Source of the DNA: Emergomyces orientalis
Lineage: Eukaryota; Ascomycota; Eurotiomycetes; Onygenales; Ajellomycetaceae
DNA: 64,000 bases
Direction: 5' to 3'
NCBI GenBank assembly: GCA_002110485.1
Contig: MOWL01000071.1
Coordinates: 310,001 to 374,000 of the forward strand
Shown piece by piece: positions 45,085-55,258 of the stretch (its first letter is position 1; every line of letters begins with the position of its first letter). A program made the translations under genes and the position numbers. A model generated the notes under the pieces. The model made no database searches, was not told the origin of the DNA, and worked only from the letters and a program-made list of their open reading frames with translations.

Positions 45085-47466
45085 ATGCAAAGTTTTTGGT
45101 CTAGAACTGCTCTATCGACCGGGTCCTGCCGATGTGTCTCTTGTCTTCGCAGCAGTTCCAATGCCGTTGCCGGACAAGCCAGCACGGCCGCCGGTCAGCG
45201 ACGACTCTACATCGGCAATTCTGTCACACTTCTCTACTCCGCCATTTTTGCAACAGCCGTGATGTTCGATGCAGATGCGAAGACCAAACGACGGACTGAA
45301 TTGGAAAAGAAAATTGAAGCCGTGAAGGAGGAGGTGGAGGAACTGCGGATCAAGGAAGCTCGGATACTGAAAGGAATTGCTGCCCGGAGAAAAGTGCGGC
45401 AGCTTCCTCTGCCATTGCAGAGAAGGCAATACAGCACAGTTGCTGCTACTGCGAGACAGACTTCTGCGTCAATTGAGGGGTATCAGGGTGCAAACTCGTT
45501 TCCGATCGAACCCTTTGACACCCAGGAACCATCTACCTTTAAAGATCGACCCGAAATGATTACAGACGTTTTTGAAAAAGGCTCTACCAAGAAGAGAGAT
45601 CTTGTAGACGAAGATGAACGTTTTCAGAGGCAGTATGATTTAGCTGGACAAGATGTTTTGAGAGAGAGGGCTATTCAACTCCTCGCAATACGACAACTGG
45701 CCATAAAGTTCCTCCTTCGTCCCAGCATTGCGCACTCTTATGGGGAAGTAGTGGCAGATTATGGAGAAGAGTTTGATCACCCTAGATTTAAAACACAAGA
45801 TTATCTTGTTGAATTGCACGCTATAAAGAGACGGATCACTCGCCTGAGGTTTCGGAGGGAAGAATCATATGACGATCTGGTTAGAAATATAACGATTCAA
45901 GAGCAGTCTGCCCTCCAGCAAGAAAGACAGGAATTACACAATAACCTCCAAGGAGCTTTTGAATCATTCAATCGAAAAACTATTTCCCTCCAACGATTAC
46001 TTTTGATCGCCTCTGAGAATTTGCTCGCTTCGGAAGAACCTATTTTACCGCAGACTGTTGAGCTGATGATTACGCAATTTACACGGTCCAAACAAAACGA
46101 TCTCGTGAAGATGGTTATCGACTCTCTGTTTCCTAACAGGATCAGGATGACTCCTCCTGTCATTGTTTCTGCGATAAACTTTTTCAACAAAACCAAGGAC
46201 CTTTTTGGTTTCGACGGACTCTTACGGTTACTCCAAGGAGACAGCTTTCCTGTAAATATACCCGTGTTATGGGAAACGGTCAGTATTGGAGACGTTCAAC
46301 TTGCAGTTCCACCAAAGCCTCGCCATCCATTTATGATGAATGCTCTCATTTCTGCTACCCTTAGTTTCAATCAGCCCCAGAATGCTGATGCCTACCTCCA
46401 TATTCTTCGAGAATCTGGCTACAATGAAGGAGCTCAAGTCTTGGGTTCCTACCTTCGATTTTACACGGTATCACCGAATTGGAGAAAGGGTGGCTACGTT
46501 CTATTACGATCGGTCGCTTTTATTATGTCTACAAAAGCCCATTTCGGAAACGCAATTCACCGTCTAATCCTCTACATGGTTGCCTTTTGCAATTCATGCG
46601 GAAAATATGAATTGTCTGAGGCTATAGTCAAGGCTGCCGTCGAAACTGGAATTGATTGGAGGCCAAGTTACAATAAGAGAGATCTCCGGAGTTCAGTTAA
46701 AACTGCCCTAAATCAGTGGAGCGCGGCTGCTGAGCATGCCTCAACAAATATTCCCGCCAATAGGCCTTTGGGCCAGAGATGTTACGAGTTTGCAAAACAA
46801 ATAGAGCGAAGGATCCGAGTGTCGATCGAGTGTAGTGAACATGCGCCCTCGGGTAATTTCCAGCAATCCCAGGAACGCGTCGAAAGGAGTTTTAATGTGC
46901 GACACGCGGGTCAGATTTCTGAATCACAGAATCATGACCCAAAAACCTCCAATAGCAGTTTGTATCCTACTCGTGATGAGTCGCGATCATCCGAATCAAA
47001 GCAAATCGGGGAATTGACTCGAAGTTTGCCTCGTAAGCGTGAACATGCCCAGGTCCATAACACCCAGCTCGATGGGGAGCGCACTGAAAAGAACCTCGTG
47101 AGATTCTTTCTGAGGAAACCTCAGGAGGAACGGGTAAAGAATCCTCCGTCCGCCGAAGAGATAACAAGAAGACGTTTCCGGGAGGACTGTGGGTCATTGT
47201 TCCATTCGTTGGGAGTCTCTAAAAGGGCTATTCTTGACTTCCAGCGGGAACTAAATGAGTATGAGCTTCGAGTTCATGCACCGGAAGTGCCGACTGAAGA
47301 GGCGAAAAAGGGACTATTCCGGGAGGCCTGCGGGTCGTTGTTCTATTCGTTAGCAGTCTCTCAAAAAACCATTGGGGATCTGCAGCGGGAAGTGGACGAA
47401 TATGGCCTTCACATTCATACTTCAGAAGTACCAATCGAGGGAAGAGTTGAGCTGCTGGAAAGTTGA
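45085..47466 (+). CDS. Predicted mitochondrial protein with coiled coil and C-terminal 47-residue tandem repeat
   Basis: This is an intronless frame of 793 codons starting at ATG 45085. The N terminus (MQSFWSRTALSTGSCRC...) is Arg/Ser-rich, like a presequence, and is followed by a possible membrane segment SVTLLYSAIFATAVMF. A charged coiled coil comes next (KRRTELEKKIEAVKEEVEELRIKEARILKGI), then a long helical middle part. The C-terminal end carries two tandem 47-residue units at 47176-47316 and 47317-47457, both opening FRE-CGSLF-SL-VS. The unit fits an amplified helical hairpin. I do not recognise the family; a role in mitochondria is inferred from the N terminus only. In-frame ATGs upstream are absent (one at 45071 is out of frame). 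Confidence 0.72.
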   Translation: MQSFWSRTALSTGSCRCVSCLRSSSNAVAGQASTAAGQRRLYIGNSVTLLYSAIFATAVMFDADAKTKRRTELEKKIEAVKEEVEELRIKEARILKGIAARRKVRQLPLPLQRRQYSTVAATARQTSASIEGYQGANSFPIEPFDTQEPSTFKDRPEMITDVFEKGSTKKRDLVDEDERFQRQYDLAGQDVLRERAIQLLAIRQLAIKFLLRPSIAHSYGEVVADYGEEFDHPRFKTQDYLVELHAIKRRITRLRFRREESYDDLVRNITIQEQSALQQERQELHNNLQGAFESFNRKTISLQRLLLIASENLLASEEPILPQTVELMITQFTRSKQNDLVKMVIDSLFPNRIRMTPPVIVSAINFFNKTKDLFGFDGLLRLLQGDSFPVNIPVLWETVSIGDVQLAVPPKPRHPFMMNALISATLSFNQPQNADAYLHILRESGYNEGAQVLGSYLRFYTVSPNWRKGGYVLLRSVAFIMSTKAHFGNAIHRLILYMVAFCNSCGKYELSEAIVKAAVETGIDWRPSYNKRDLRSSVKTALNQWSAAAEHASTNIPANRPLGQRCYEFAKQIERRIRVSIECSEHAPSGNFQQSQERVERSFNVRHAGQISESQNHDPKTSNSSLYPTRDESRSSESKQIGELTRSLPRKREHAQVHNTQLDGERTEKNLVRFFLRKPQEERVKNPPSAEEITRRRFREDCGSLFHSLGVSKRAILDFQRELNEYELRVHAPEVPTEEAKKGLFREACGSLFYSLAVSQKTIGDLQREVDEYGLHIHTSEVPIEGRVELLES
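47176..47457 (+). repeat. In-frame tandem duplication (2 x 141 bp) at the 3' end of a coding region
   Basis: Both copies open TTCCGGGAGG and encode FRE-CGSLF-SL-VS, then a helix ending in EY-L---A/T-EVP. The spacing is exactly 141 bp. The copies have diverged, so the duplication is not recent. Confidence 0.8.
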
Positions 47467-48773
47467 CGTCTGGTTTCATTTTGATGCTCGAAACGTTCGA
47501 GTTTACGCACTTGCGTTACGTTACTAAACATCTTTGCCGCAACATTGTTTATCGCAAGATTTTCTAGGACCTTTTATGTTGCATGAAATAGTCGTTTTAA
47601 ACTCGGGATCCTGCTGGTTTCGGATATACATCTCACCTGCGAGCATATGACGCCGACAAATACAAATACGAGCAACGACGCAAATTTTGTTAAAGCACAA
47701 GGACAGGCAACGATGGCATATATCGGAATGGCTCGCAATCTTTTTATGGATTTTACGACATACCAATCCACCGCCTCGAAATGAAGGTCGAACTTGAGCC
47801 CTTCTTTCTCTCCACAAAACCGTCGCTAAGCCAGCTAGACCATGTCCCTCCCCCTGCTTAACAAATGCCCCTTGACGGAACGGATATTTGTCTAATATTC
47901 GATCACATTTTCCATTATCCCTTGTCCACCATATCTTTCATTTTTAACCCGTTTTAAGGGTGTAATAGGCCAGTACTTATTGCCTTTACGTACCCATGTC
48001 TCTCTTCTACATGTTGCTACTTTTGGCGTGAATTTATTGTTCTCAGGACTTGATTAAGCTGGCCCGGATTTATTGTAATTTCACTTGGCGTATGCAGGGA
48101 AAGAGAAGGACATTTCGTAGTATATTTATTATTATATAGAGAAGGTGTATGTAAGATAGGTGGGAAGCATTGAATTTATATTTCTTCGAAACAAATTTAT
48201 GCATATCTTCTCTTTTCTTTCTTGGTAGTTTGCATGATCCAGTGAGTGGCAGACTTTTCGTCGGTATCTGGAAATTTAAGGGTTCGTAAATATCAGTTAA
48301 ACTGGGAAATATCGCATCAATGGATTTCCTAGCTAGTTACGTGATGGGGCGGCAAATCGAATTAATTTTTTGCCTTCCATTTCTATGTTGCAGTGTACAG
48401 GAAAAGTAAGAGCGAAGGGTGTTCGATAGAAAACAACCTCTATCAAGCATTCGCCAGCTGGTGATTTGGGAGTGAGAAATGGTAAAGCCGACGACGATCC
48501 AGATGAAAACACTCGTAGAAGATAGAAGCCATAAAAACAAAAAATAATATATATCTGACATGATAGCAAAACTCGAAAAGAAGAAATATATTTGATAAAC
48601 ACATGGCTCTTTAAAATGAACAATATACACACAAACCAAGGATCCTTCTCTTCTTCGTCGCCCCAAATCTTAGATTCATGAGGAAAATAACCGGCACATG
48701 GCCACCAGCTCATACCAAAGAAGGATGTAAGTAGTAGGTATGATGTACAAGAAAAAGAAAAACAGACTTTGAC
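47467..48773. other. Convergent 1.3-kb intergenic region
   Basis: This lies between the 3' ends of the mitochondrial-type gene and PRP43. It is AT-rich, with small frames only and no recognised gene. Confidence 0.45.
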
Positions 48774-51244
48774 TTAATGCCTCTTTCCCTTGTCCGCGCG
48801 CATCTTCTCCTTTCGAGAAAGCCGTTCCGCAGCCCGGATTAAAGCGGAACGAATCTCGCCTTTGGGAAAGCTGGATATATCGTAGTATATCGGTGCGATA
48901 TCCTACAAGTGAGAGATATTAGTATCAGCGAAACGGATGAGCGGGAAGGTTATATGAAGATTCAGTCCGTATATGGATCATATAGCAGAGAAAAGAACTT
49001 ACCAAAAGCCACTCTCCTTTCACCGCAGTGACAGTTCTTACATAGTTCTTTGTCGTAAGAACAAATTCATTATATAATACCCACTCCGCTTCGTGGCCCA
49101 GGACACTGCTAGGGTGCAACAATACTGGTTCATTGTTATCTTTGACAGTCCTGTACAGGTTCTTTCCCTGGCTCTCTTTCTTGGCAACCTGCATGAAGAA
49201 ACCTGCCACTAGGGCACGACGGATGTTTTCGTAATATTTTTTATCCTCGAATGGTGTAGATACGAGCTCGATTTCCTCTCGCTCCATGATACGCTGTAGC
49301 TGTTGTCGAACATTATCGGCGGATTGGAGGGCACGGAGGGAAAGAAAATGATCATGGCACCATTGTCGTGGATTGGCTTGGGCCTCGGGGCCTTTGAAGG
49401 CATGGTAGGCGTTAAGGAGGGTAAGATGGTCACCATCGGGGTGTGCAAAGAGGTTCTTCATTTCATCGGCACGTTTACGTTGGGAGGCGGGACGGACGAA
49501 TATTTGTGGGACGGAAAGCAGCGACGTAATGGAGAGGATCTCGTTTGAACAATAGAATTCCGGGGAGCTGATCAACATCACTGCTAGAGCAGGGTCCAAC
49601 GGAAATTCAGACGCAAGACGACCTAGCGGAGTAAGATTTCCCTCGTCATCCAAACAAGCTAGGTAATTTAATTCTTCTAGAGCTCGCATGAGGGTTTCGG
49701 GGGCAGGTGGATCCATAAGATCGAAGTGGACTAGGTCCTCAATTCCAAGTTTCTTCAGGTCCAACACTGTGGAGGACAAGTTGGAGCGGAGAATTTCAGG
49801 ATATGTCTGTTCAATAAGTTCCTTCTTAAATGCATTTTCAGTATACAATCTGAAACACTTTCCGGGGCGTGTACGACCAGCACGACCAGCCCGCTGTTGC
49901 GCCGATGCCTTGGAAATTGGCGATACCAATAGTGATTCGACACGGATGCGTGGGTTGTACACCTTCTGCTTCGAAAATCCAGGGTCCACGACATACACGA
50001 TACCGTCGATGGTCAAGGATGTTTCAGCAATATTGGTCGACACAATACATTTCCTTCCAGGCCGCCCTCCTTCCTTGCGGGGTGGTGGGGCAGGGTCAAA
50101 AATGCGTTGCTGTTGCGCGGGAGGGAGACTTCCATAGAGGGGATATACTCTCATAGGCCCTGCATCAGCTTCTCGGATCATCTCATCTACCTCAAGCGAT
50201 ATTTTCCGCACAGAGTCTTCGATCTCCTCCTCACCCGTCAAAAATAGTAGGATGTCACCCTCAGGCTCGTTGGCATGAATCTGCAAAACGGTACGAATTG
50301 CAGCCTCTACGTAATCTTGTTCTGGCTCTGGGGTATAAAATATCTCCACAGGATGAGTTCGTCCAGGGACCGCGAGGAGGGGCGCATCACAAAAGTACCG
50401 TTGGAATTTCTGGGCATCCAATGTGGCCGACATGATAATCAATTTAAGATCCGGACGGCGCTGAACAACTTCTTTAAGCAAGCCCATAAGTACATCGGTA
50501 GCCATTGTTCTCTCGTGGGCCTCGTCCAAAATGATGGTGCTGTAGCGTTTAAGATCGTGATCATGCATCGCTTCCCTCAGCAACATTCCGTCCGTCATAT
50601 ATTTCAGCATGGTTTTCTGACTGGTCATATCCTCAAAACGAATGCTGTAACCGACTTCCTCGCCAAGCTTGACATCCATCTCGGCTGCAACTCGCTCTGC
50701 AACTGACATGGCCGCAACTCGCCTGGGTTGGGTACACGCCACCAGCTTGCCACGTTTATGTGGTAGATCGTCAAAGAGCACGAACTGAGGTATCTGGGTG
50801 GTCTTTCCCGAACCGGTCTCACCAACGAAGACAAGGATCTGGGATTTCTGGTATAGTCGTAAGAATTCATCTCTACAACAGTGTTATCATTAGCTGGTCT
50901 AATAGTCGCCAATGAAGGGATGCACAAACGAACCTTTGAGATTGAACAGGAAGATCCCTGCGAGTCTTTAAGATCGAAAAATACTTGCTCGAGAGCGCTT
51001 TACCATTGAAAGGATTCAGTCCAGAATCCTCCGCTTCTCTGGCCATAGCAGCTGTTGTCTTGTGTCGCTCAAATCCATCAAGGATCGAGCCCTCAGCAGA
51101 ATAGCCGTTTGTTGGTGTCTCGTCCTCATACCAATGCGCAAGGTACTTATTTTGTCGAGGATCCATGTCTGCGGTCTCGGTCTTCTGCCTTTTTTTTGCA
51201 CGGGAAGCACTATCGCCGTCGGGGCGGCGTTCGGCCATAGTCAT
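48774..51244 (-). CDS. PRP43: Prp43/DHX15 DEAH-box RNA helicase
   Basis: This encodes an ATP-dependent RNA helicase of 769 residues that releases lariat-intron spliceosomes and acts in pre-rRNA processing, activated by G-patch proteins. Exons are 50934-51244, 49003-50872 and 48774-48902, with introns of 61 and 100 bp. Motif I is GETGSGKT (121-128), motif II DEAH (220-223) and motif III SAT (252-254). Further motifs read STNIAETSLT (V) and QRAGRAGR (VI). The ratchet, winged-helix and OB parts follow (VLGHEAEWVLYNEFVLTTKNYVRTVT). The last exon gives DIAPIYYDISSFPKGE and a basic tail KMRADKGKRH. The length is close to yeast Prp43 (767). The start MTMAERRPDG is preferred; the second ATG three codons on is equally good. 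Confidence 0.96.
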
Positions 51245-51783
51245 CAGTGGTAACAGGTAGGTTTCTCGAGAAATCTGCGGGTTTGCGCAAAAGATGGAAA
51301 TTGGTAGAGTTGCAGCTGAGGCTGCAGAAAGAAAAAAAAAAGATATCACCAACATCTGTAAAGGGAAGGTTAGCCGAGAGTATTCTCGCCTAAACTTCCC
51401 GATTTTACCACTCCACTGCTTCACCAAAAATTCACGAATACAACTTCACCAACATGAAATTTCAACTTCACATCTTCATCTACTACAAACCTCTGTGGAG
51501 TGTCACTCCTTTCTTCCCTTGCGTCGCAATAGATTGGTCTCGACTTGGGTCTGAACTGCAATTGAATCATAATGGATGTTTGATTTTTGCCTAATCTTTC
51601 TTCCCCCAGATTTGTTCGAATGTTTCTCGTTCCTCTCGTCTAACTACCCCTCTAAGCTGATAGAATAAAATCACAAGTCCTTAATGCTTCGATTTTAAGT
51701 ATTTTTTTGTGTGTGTATCTCCCAGTTTTGCATACCAGCTGGCCATATATGCGCACTGTCCCAGCCGTACGATTGTTGCAACC
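51245..51783. promoter_or_regulatory. Divergent promoter region PRP43 - PRMT5
   Basis: This 539-bp region lies between the two start codons. It holds both promoters; a CT-rich stretch lies near 51475-51625. No gene is seen. Confidence 0.45.
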
Positions 51784-54686
51784 ATGGAGCCACACGACGA
51801 TTTGGCCCCGTCGTTTTGTATTGGGCAACATGAAACTCGGCGCACTGTGCCCGTTTCTCCCCAGCTAGTCCAGTTGGCGCAAGAGGGTAATGTGTGTATT
51901 TCAGTGAACTTATGATTTTGTACCTACGCAAGCCCATTTACTAATGACCTATTTTAGTATGATCTGCTCACAACCCCGATCACAACTCCGCGGTTCCACT
52001 CTCAAGTCCTCACACTGCTTTCTACTCATCTATCCGCCTCGCGCCCACCGGTTTTCGATGCTACTTTAACTTTGGGAACGTCTCATAATACTAGTCCTGT
52101 GACAATCCCACCACTTTCACCAGAGGATACATTCTTGACCCCGAATGAATCCACAAGCCAGTTGGTTGGGGTCACTAGCTCTTGGATAGATCTCTGTTCT
52201 CCAGATCCTTTGATAGCAGATATATCCCGCCAAGTATTGAACCTAGAGATTGCCTATGCTGCATTTTGCGGCGTCAGTTTCGTAATCATCCCAGGCCCGA
52301 GACTACACCATGGAAACGTACATGGGGAAGGGTTGATGTATTTTGCTCGCGCAGTTCAGGATATTTTGAATGTCGGACTCTATATTCAAGTACATATCTG
52401 GTTTAGTATGGTAGATAATCCGGATCTGGAAACAAACGATGTTGGTGACCTCGCACCCTTTGCTAGGGCGGAATATCTTACCGCCGGAGAGGACCCGGCT
52501 CCCAAGGTGGACTTATTTGGTACATGGGAAGCTTGGGATGTGATCAGGAAACTGTGTAAATATCATTCGAGACTTTTCGTAGGTAAGAATAAGAATCTCT
52601 TTGTATAATCCTCTTCTTTTGCTATTTTCCTCTCGAATAACTTGACTCAGTTGTGTTGTCACGAAATGAGACAATTGCTTACCAGGACGAACTTGCTAAT
52701 TTTGAATTGAACAGCTTTATCAATCCCAAAACATCTACCGCCCATGCCCGTACAGTCACGATGGCATTCTGAACAAGTCCATATTCTCACTATTGCAGGC
52801 TCGTCATTCATCAAGAACCAGAAAGGGTACCCGGTATTGTCTAAAGCTCACCAGGCCATGATTACTCGAATGATGCGGCTCCGCACCCCACCATGGATTA
52901 TTATGTGCGATGTTGGCCCGATTGCTGGGCTTGAGGTTGGCCAATCGGGTTCTGAGGCAGAGTCTACTCCGGGGATCAGCCCCCGAATCGAGTCGAGTGA
53001 AGACACTCCCACGCCCGCAGAGGCGCACCGACATTTCAGATCTGACTCAAACAAAAAGCATTTTGACCCAACCCCTCACCTTTCCTATATAAGGAATCTC
53101 CAACAGAAACAGCCTGCTCGGACTCCTATGGAGCGATTTGGAGTTGGATATCAAGATTATTTACAAGCACCGTTGCAACCCCTTACCGTTAACTTGGAGA
53201 GTATAACTTACGAAGTATTTGAGAAAGACCCCATCAAATACGAATGGTATGAGCGTGCAATTGCCAAGGCTTTGAAGGATTGGGCGGAGCAGGGGAAGCC
53301 AACTTGCCACCCAGACGGCCATGTGGTGCTTGCTGTAGTTGGTGCTGGACGGGGCCCCTTGGTAACCCGAGCTATTCGCGCGAGTGTCGAAACAGGCGTT
53401 GCCATTGAAGTTTGGGTTGTGGAGAAAAATCCTAATGCATTCGTTCTGTTGCAAAGACATAACGCGAGTATGTGGGGTGGCTGTGTGAACTTGGTGAAAT
53501 CAGATATGCGCAGTTGGAAAGGCCCGCACCGGTTAGCTCCTGAATCTGGTAAGTGCCCCGGATATTTGAGTGAACATGCATCAGATACTAAAAGGTCACA
53601 GGAAATTCCGAGGAGCCACCCAAAGTTATTCATACACCAATCGATATATTAGTTTCTGAATTACTAGGGTCATTTGGAGACAACGAGTTATCCCCGGAAT
53701 GTTTGGACGGCGTCACTCACCTCCTTAACCCCGTTCATGGAATTTCAATCCCAGCGTCATACTCGGCACATCTTTCACCGATTTCATCCCCACGCCTGCA
53801 TGCAGACATCACCAACCAATCAATCACAAACCCAGCAGCGCCAGAAACACCATATGTGGTCATGTTACATGCATTCGATTTCCTCTCCACCATCCAACCT
53901 GCAGCACCCACGAACAGCACTGGCGTCAGCAAGCAGACAGGCGGAGGAGGCCAGAGTATTCCAGGTGGAAACGCATCACCTCCGTTAAGCGAACCACCAA
54001 CACCAGTAATCCAATCAGCATGGTCTTTCTCGCACCCCAACGCCAACATTCCTCTTCACTCCCCATTATCATCCACAATTTCAAATTCGCACAACGTCCG
54101 ACGAACTAGATTGACATTCCCCTGTCGAGAACGGGGCACATGTCACGGCCTAGCCGGCTATTTCGAAACAGTTTTATACGATGGCGTTGAGTTATCAACG
54201 AATCCTGTGACGATGGATGCGAAGAGCGCCGGTATGATTAGCTGGTTCCCAATATACTTTCCGCTCAAGGTGCGTTCTATTCCTTTCTTTACTTCCATTT
54301 CCTCAATTTTTTTTAAAAATTTTTTCTTTGCGAACGTCCCCTTAACTATCGGTTTGAAAACTAAGCTAAAACCCAAAAAAACGCAGACCCCCCTCACTGT
54401 ACCCCCCAATTCCGAAATCGTTGTGACAATGTACCGTCAAACCGACGACCGAAAGGTCTGGTATGAATGGATCGTCGAAGTATTCGCGCGGGAGACATCG
54501 TCCTCAATTACCGCTGTAACTACTAGCAGCGGCGCATCATCGCCATCGCTCCTATCTTCCTCCTTATCATCAACAGCTAGGAAAGGTAATGAGGCTGAAA
54601 AACACAAAACCACAGGAGCTGTGAAAAGGGTTCGCGTTGCAATGAGTGAATTGCATTCTAGTATTAAGGACGGGTGTTTGATGTGA
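51784..54686 (+). CDS. SKB1: Type II protein arginine methyltransferase (PRMT5/Skb1)
   Basis: This encodes a SAM-dependent enzyme of about 844 residues that makes symmetric dimethylarginine on Sm proteins, histones and other targets. Exons are 51784-51891, 51958-52582, 52715-53548, 53602-54269 and 54387-54686, with introns of 66, 132, 53 and 117 bp. The N-terminal TIM-barrel part has SSWIDLCSPDPLIADISRQVL and an EAWDVIRKLC segment. The Rossmann part has VVGAGRGPLV at about 450-459 and VEKNPNAFVLLQR. The double-E loop SELLGSFGDNE (E542, E551) follows. The C-terminal beta part includes CHGLAGYFETVLYDGVELST and WFPIYFPLK. A Ser-rich insert occurs near the end (about 790-815). The first intron uses a GTGTGT donor, inferred from frame, and the last intron is stop-free and a multiple of three. 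Confidence 0.93.
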
Positions 54687-54714
54687 TGTGATGTGATGAT
54701 ATGATATGATATGG
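54681..54714. repeat. ATGTG/ATGAT pentanucleotide repeat overlapping the PRMT5 stop codon
   Basis: Three ATGTG units pass into three ATGAT units. The PRMT5 stop codon TGA (54684-54686) lies within the first unit, so the repeat forms the start of the 3' UTR. Confidence 0.8.
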
Positions 54715-55258
54715 ACGGAATGGAATGGAAATGTTTTTATTTTGTCTAAAATCTGTACCATGGGCCGGCCGGTTTGCTATTTGCGTATCTCTGTAGTCCC
54801 TCCCTACTTTGACCTATCTATCTGTTTGCTTTGCTGCTAGTCCATGCGAGCGGCCTATTTATTCCCCCGCAAAGCGTTTCCCTGCCGGTCTTCAGAAGCT
54901 GAATCAATGTCCCGCAGAATTACATCCGTGTCAAATGAAATTAAAAGAGCCATAAACAATAGGCAATCGATGAATCCATGGTTTGCTTTGTCAAGAATCT
55001 AATCTAATCTAATCTCCCTCCCAGCCACCTCCAAATTCAATGCATGCAACTAATCTGGCCCTACTTCCCTCCCCACTTTCCCTTCCAGCTTCACCTCCAT
55101 GCCATAACCCTCCAGCTCATTAAACTGCATTCTCCAAACCTCAAAAAACTCCATCATTAAGATTTAAAATCGACGCTGCTTGAGAGCAAACGATTGTGGC
55201 AAAACCAGGTACTGTGAGTTTATTTTCCCTGTCTCTTCTTTCCCTTCGGTCCACATCA
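54687..55258. other. Convergent 3' intergenic region
   Basis: This is 3' flank of PRMT5 and GDE1. It contains a pentanucleotide AATCT x4 repeat at 54996-55015 and no gene. Confidence 0.5.
54996..55015. repeat. AATCT x4 microsatellite
   Basis: Four perfect AATCT units lie in the intergenic region between PRMT5 and GDE1. Confidence 0.85.
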
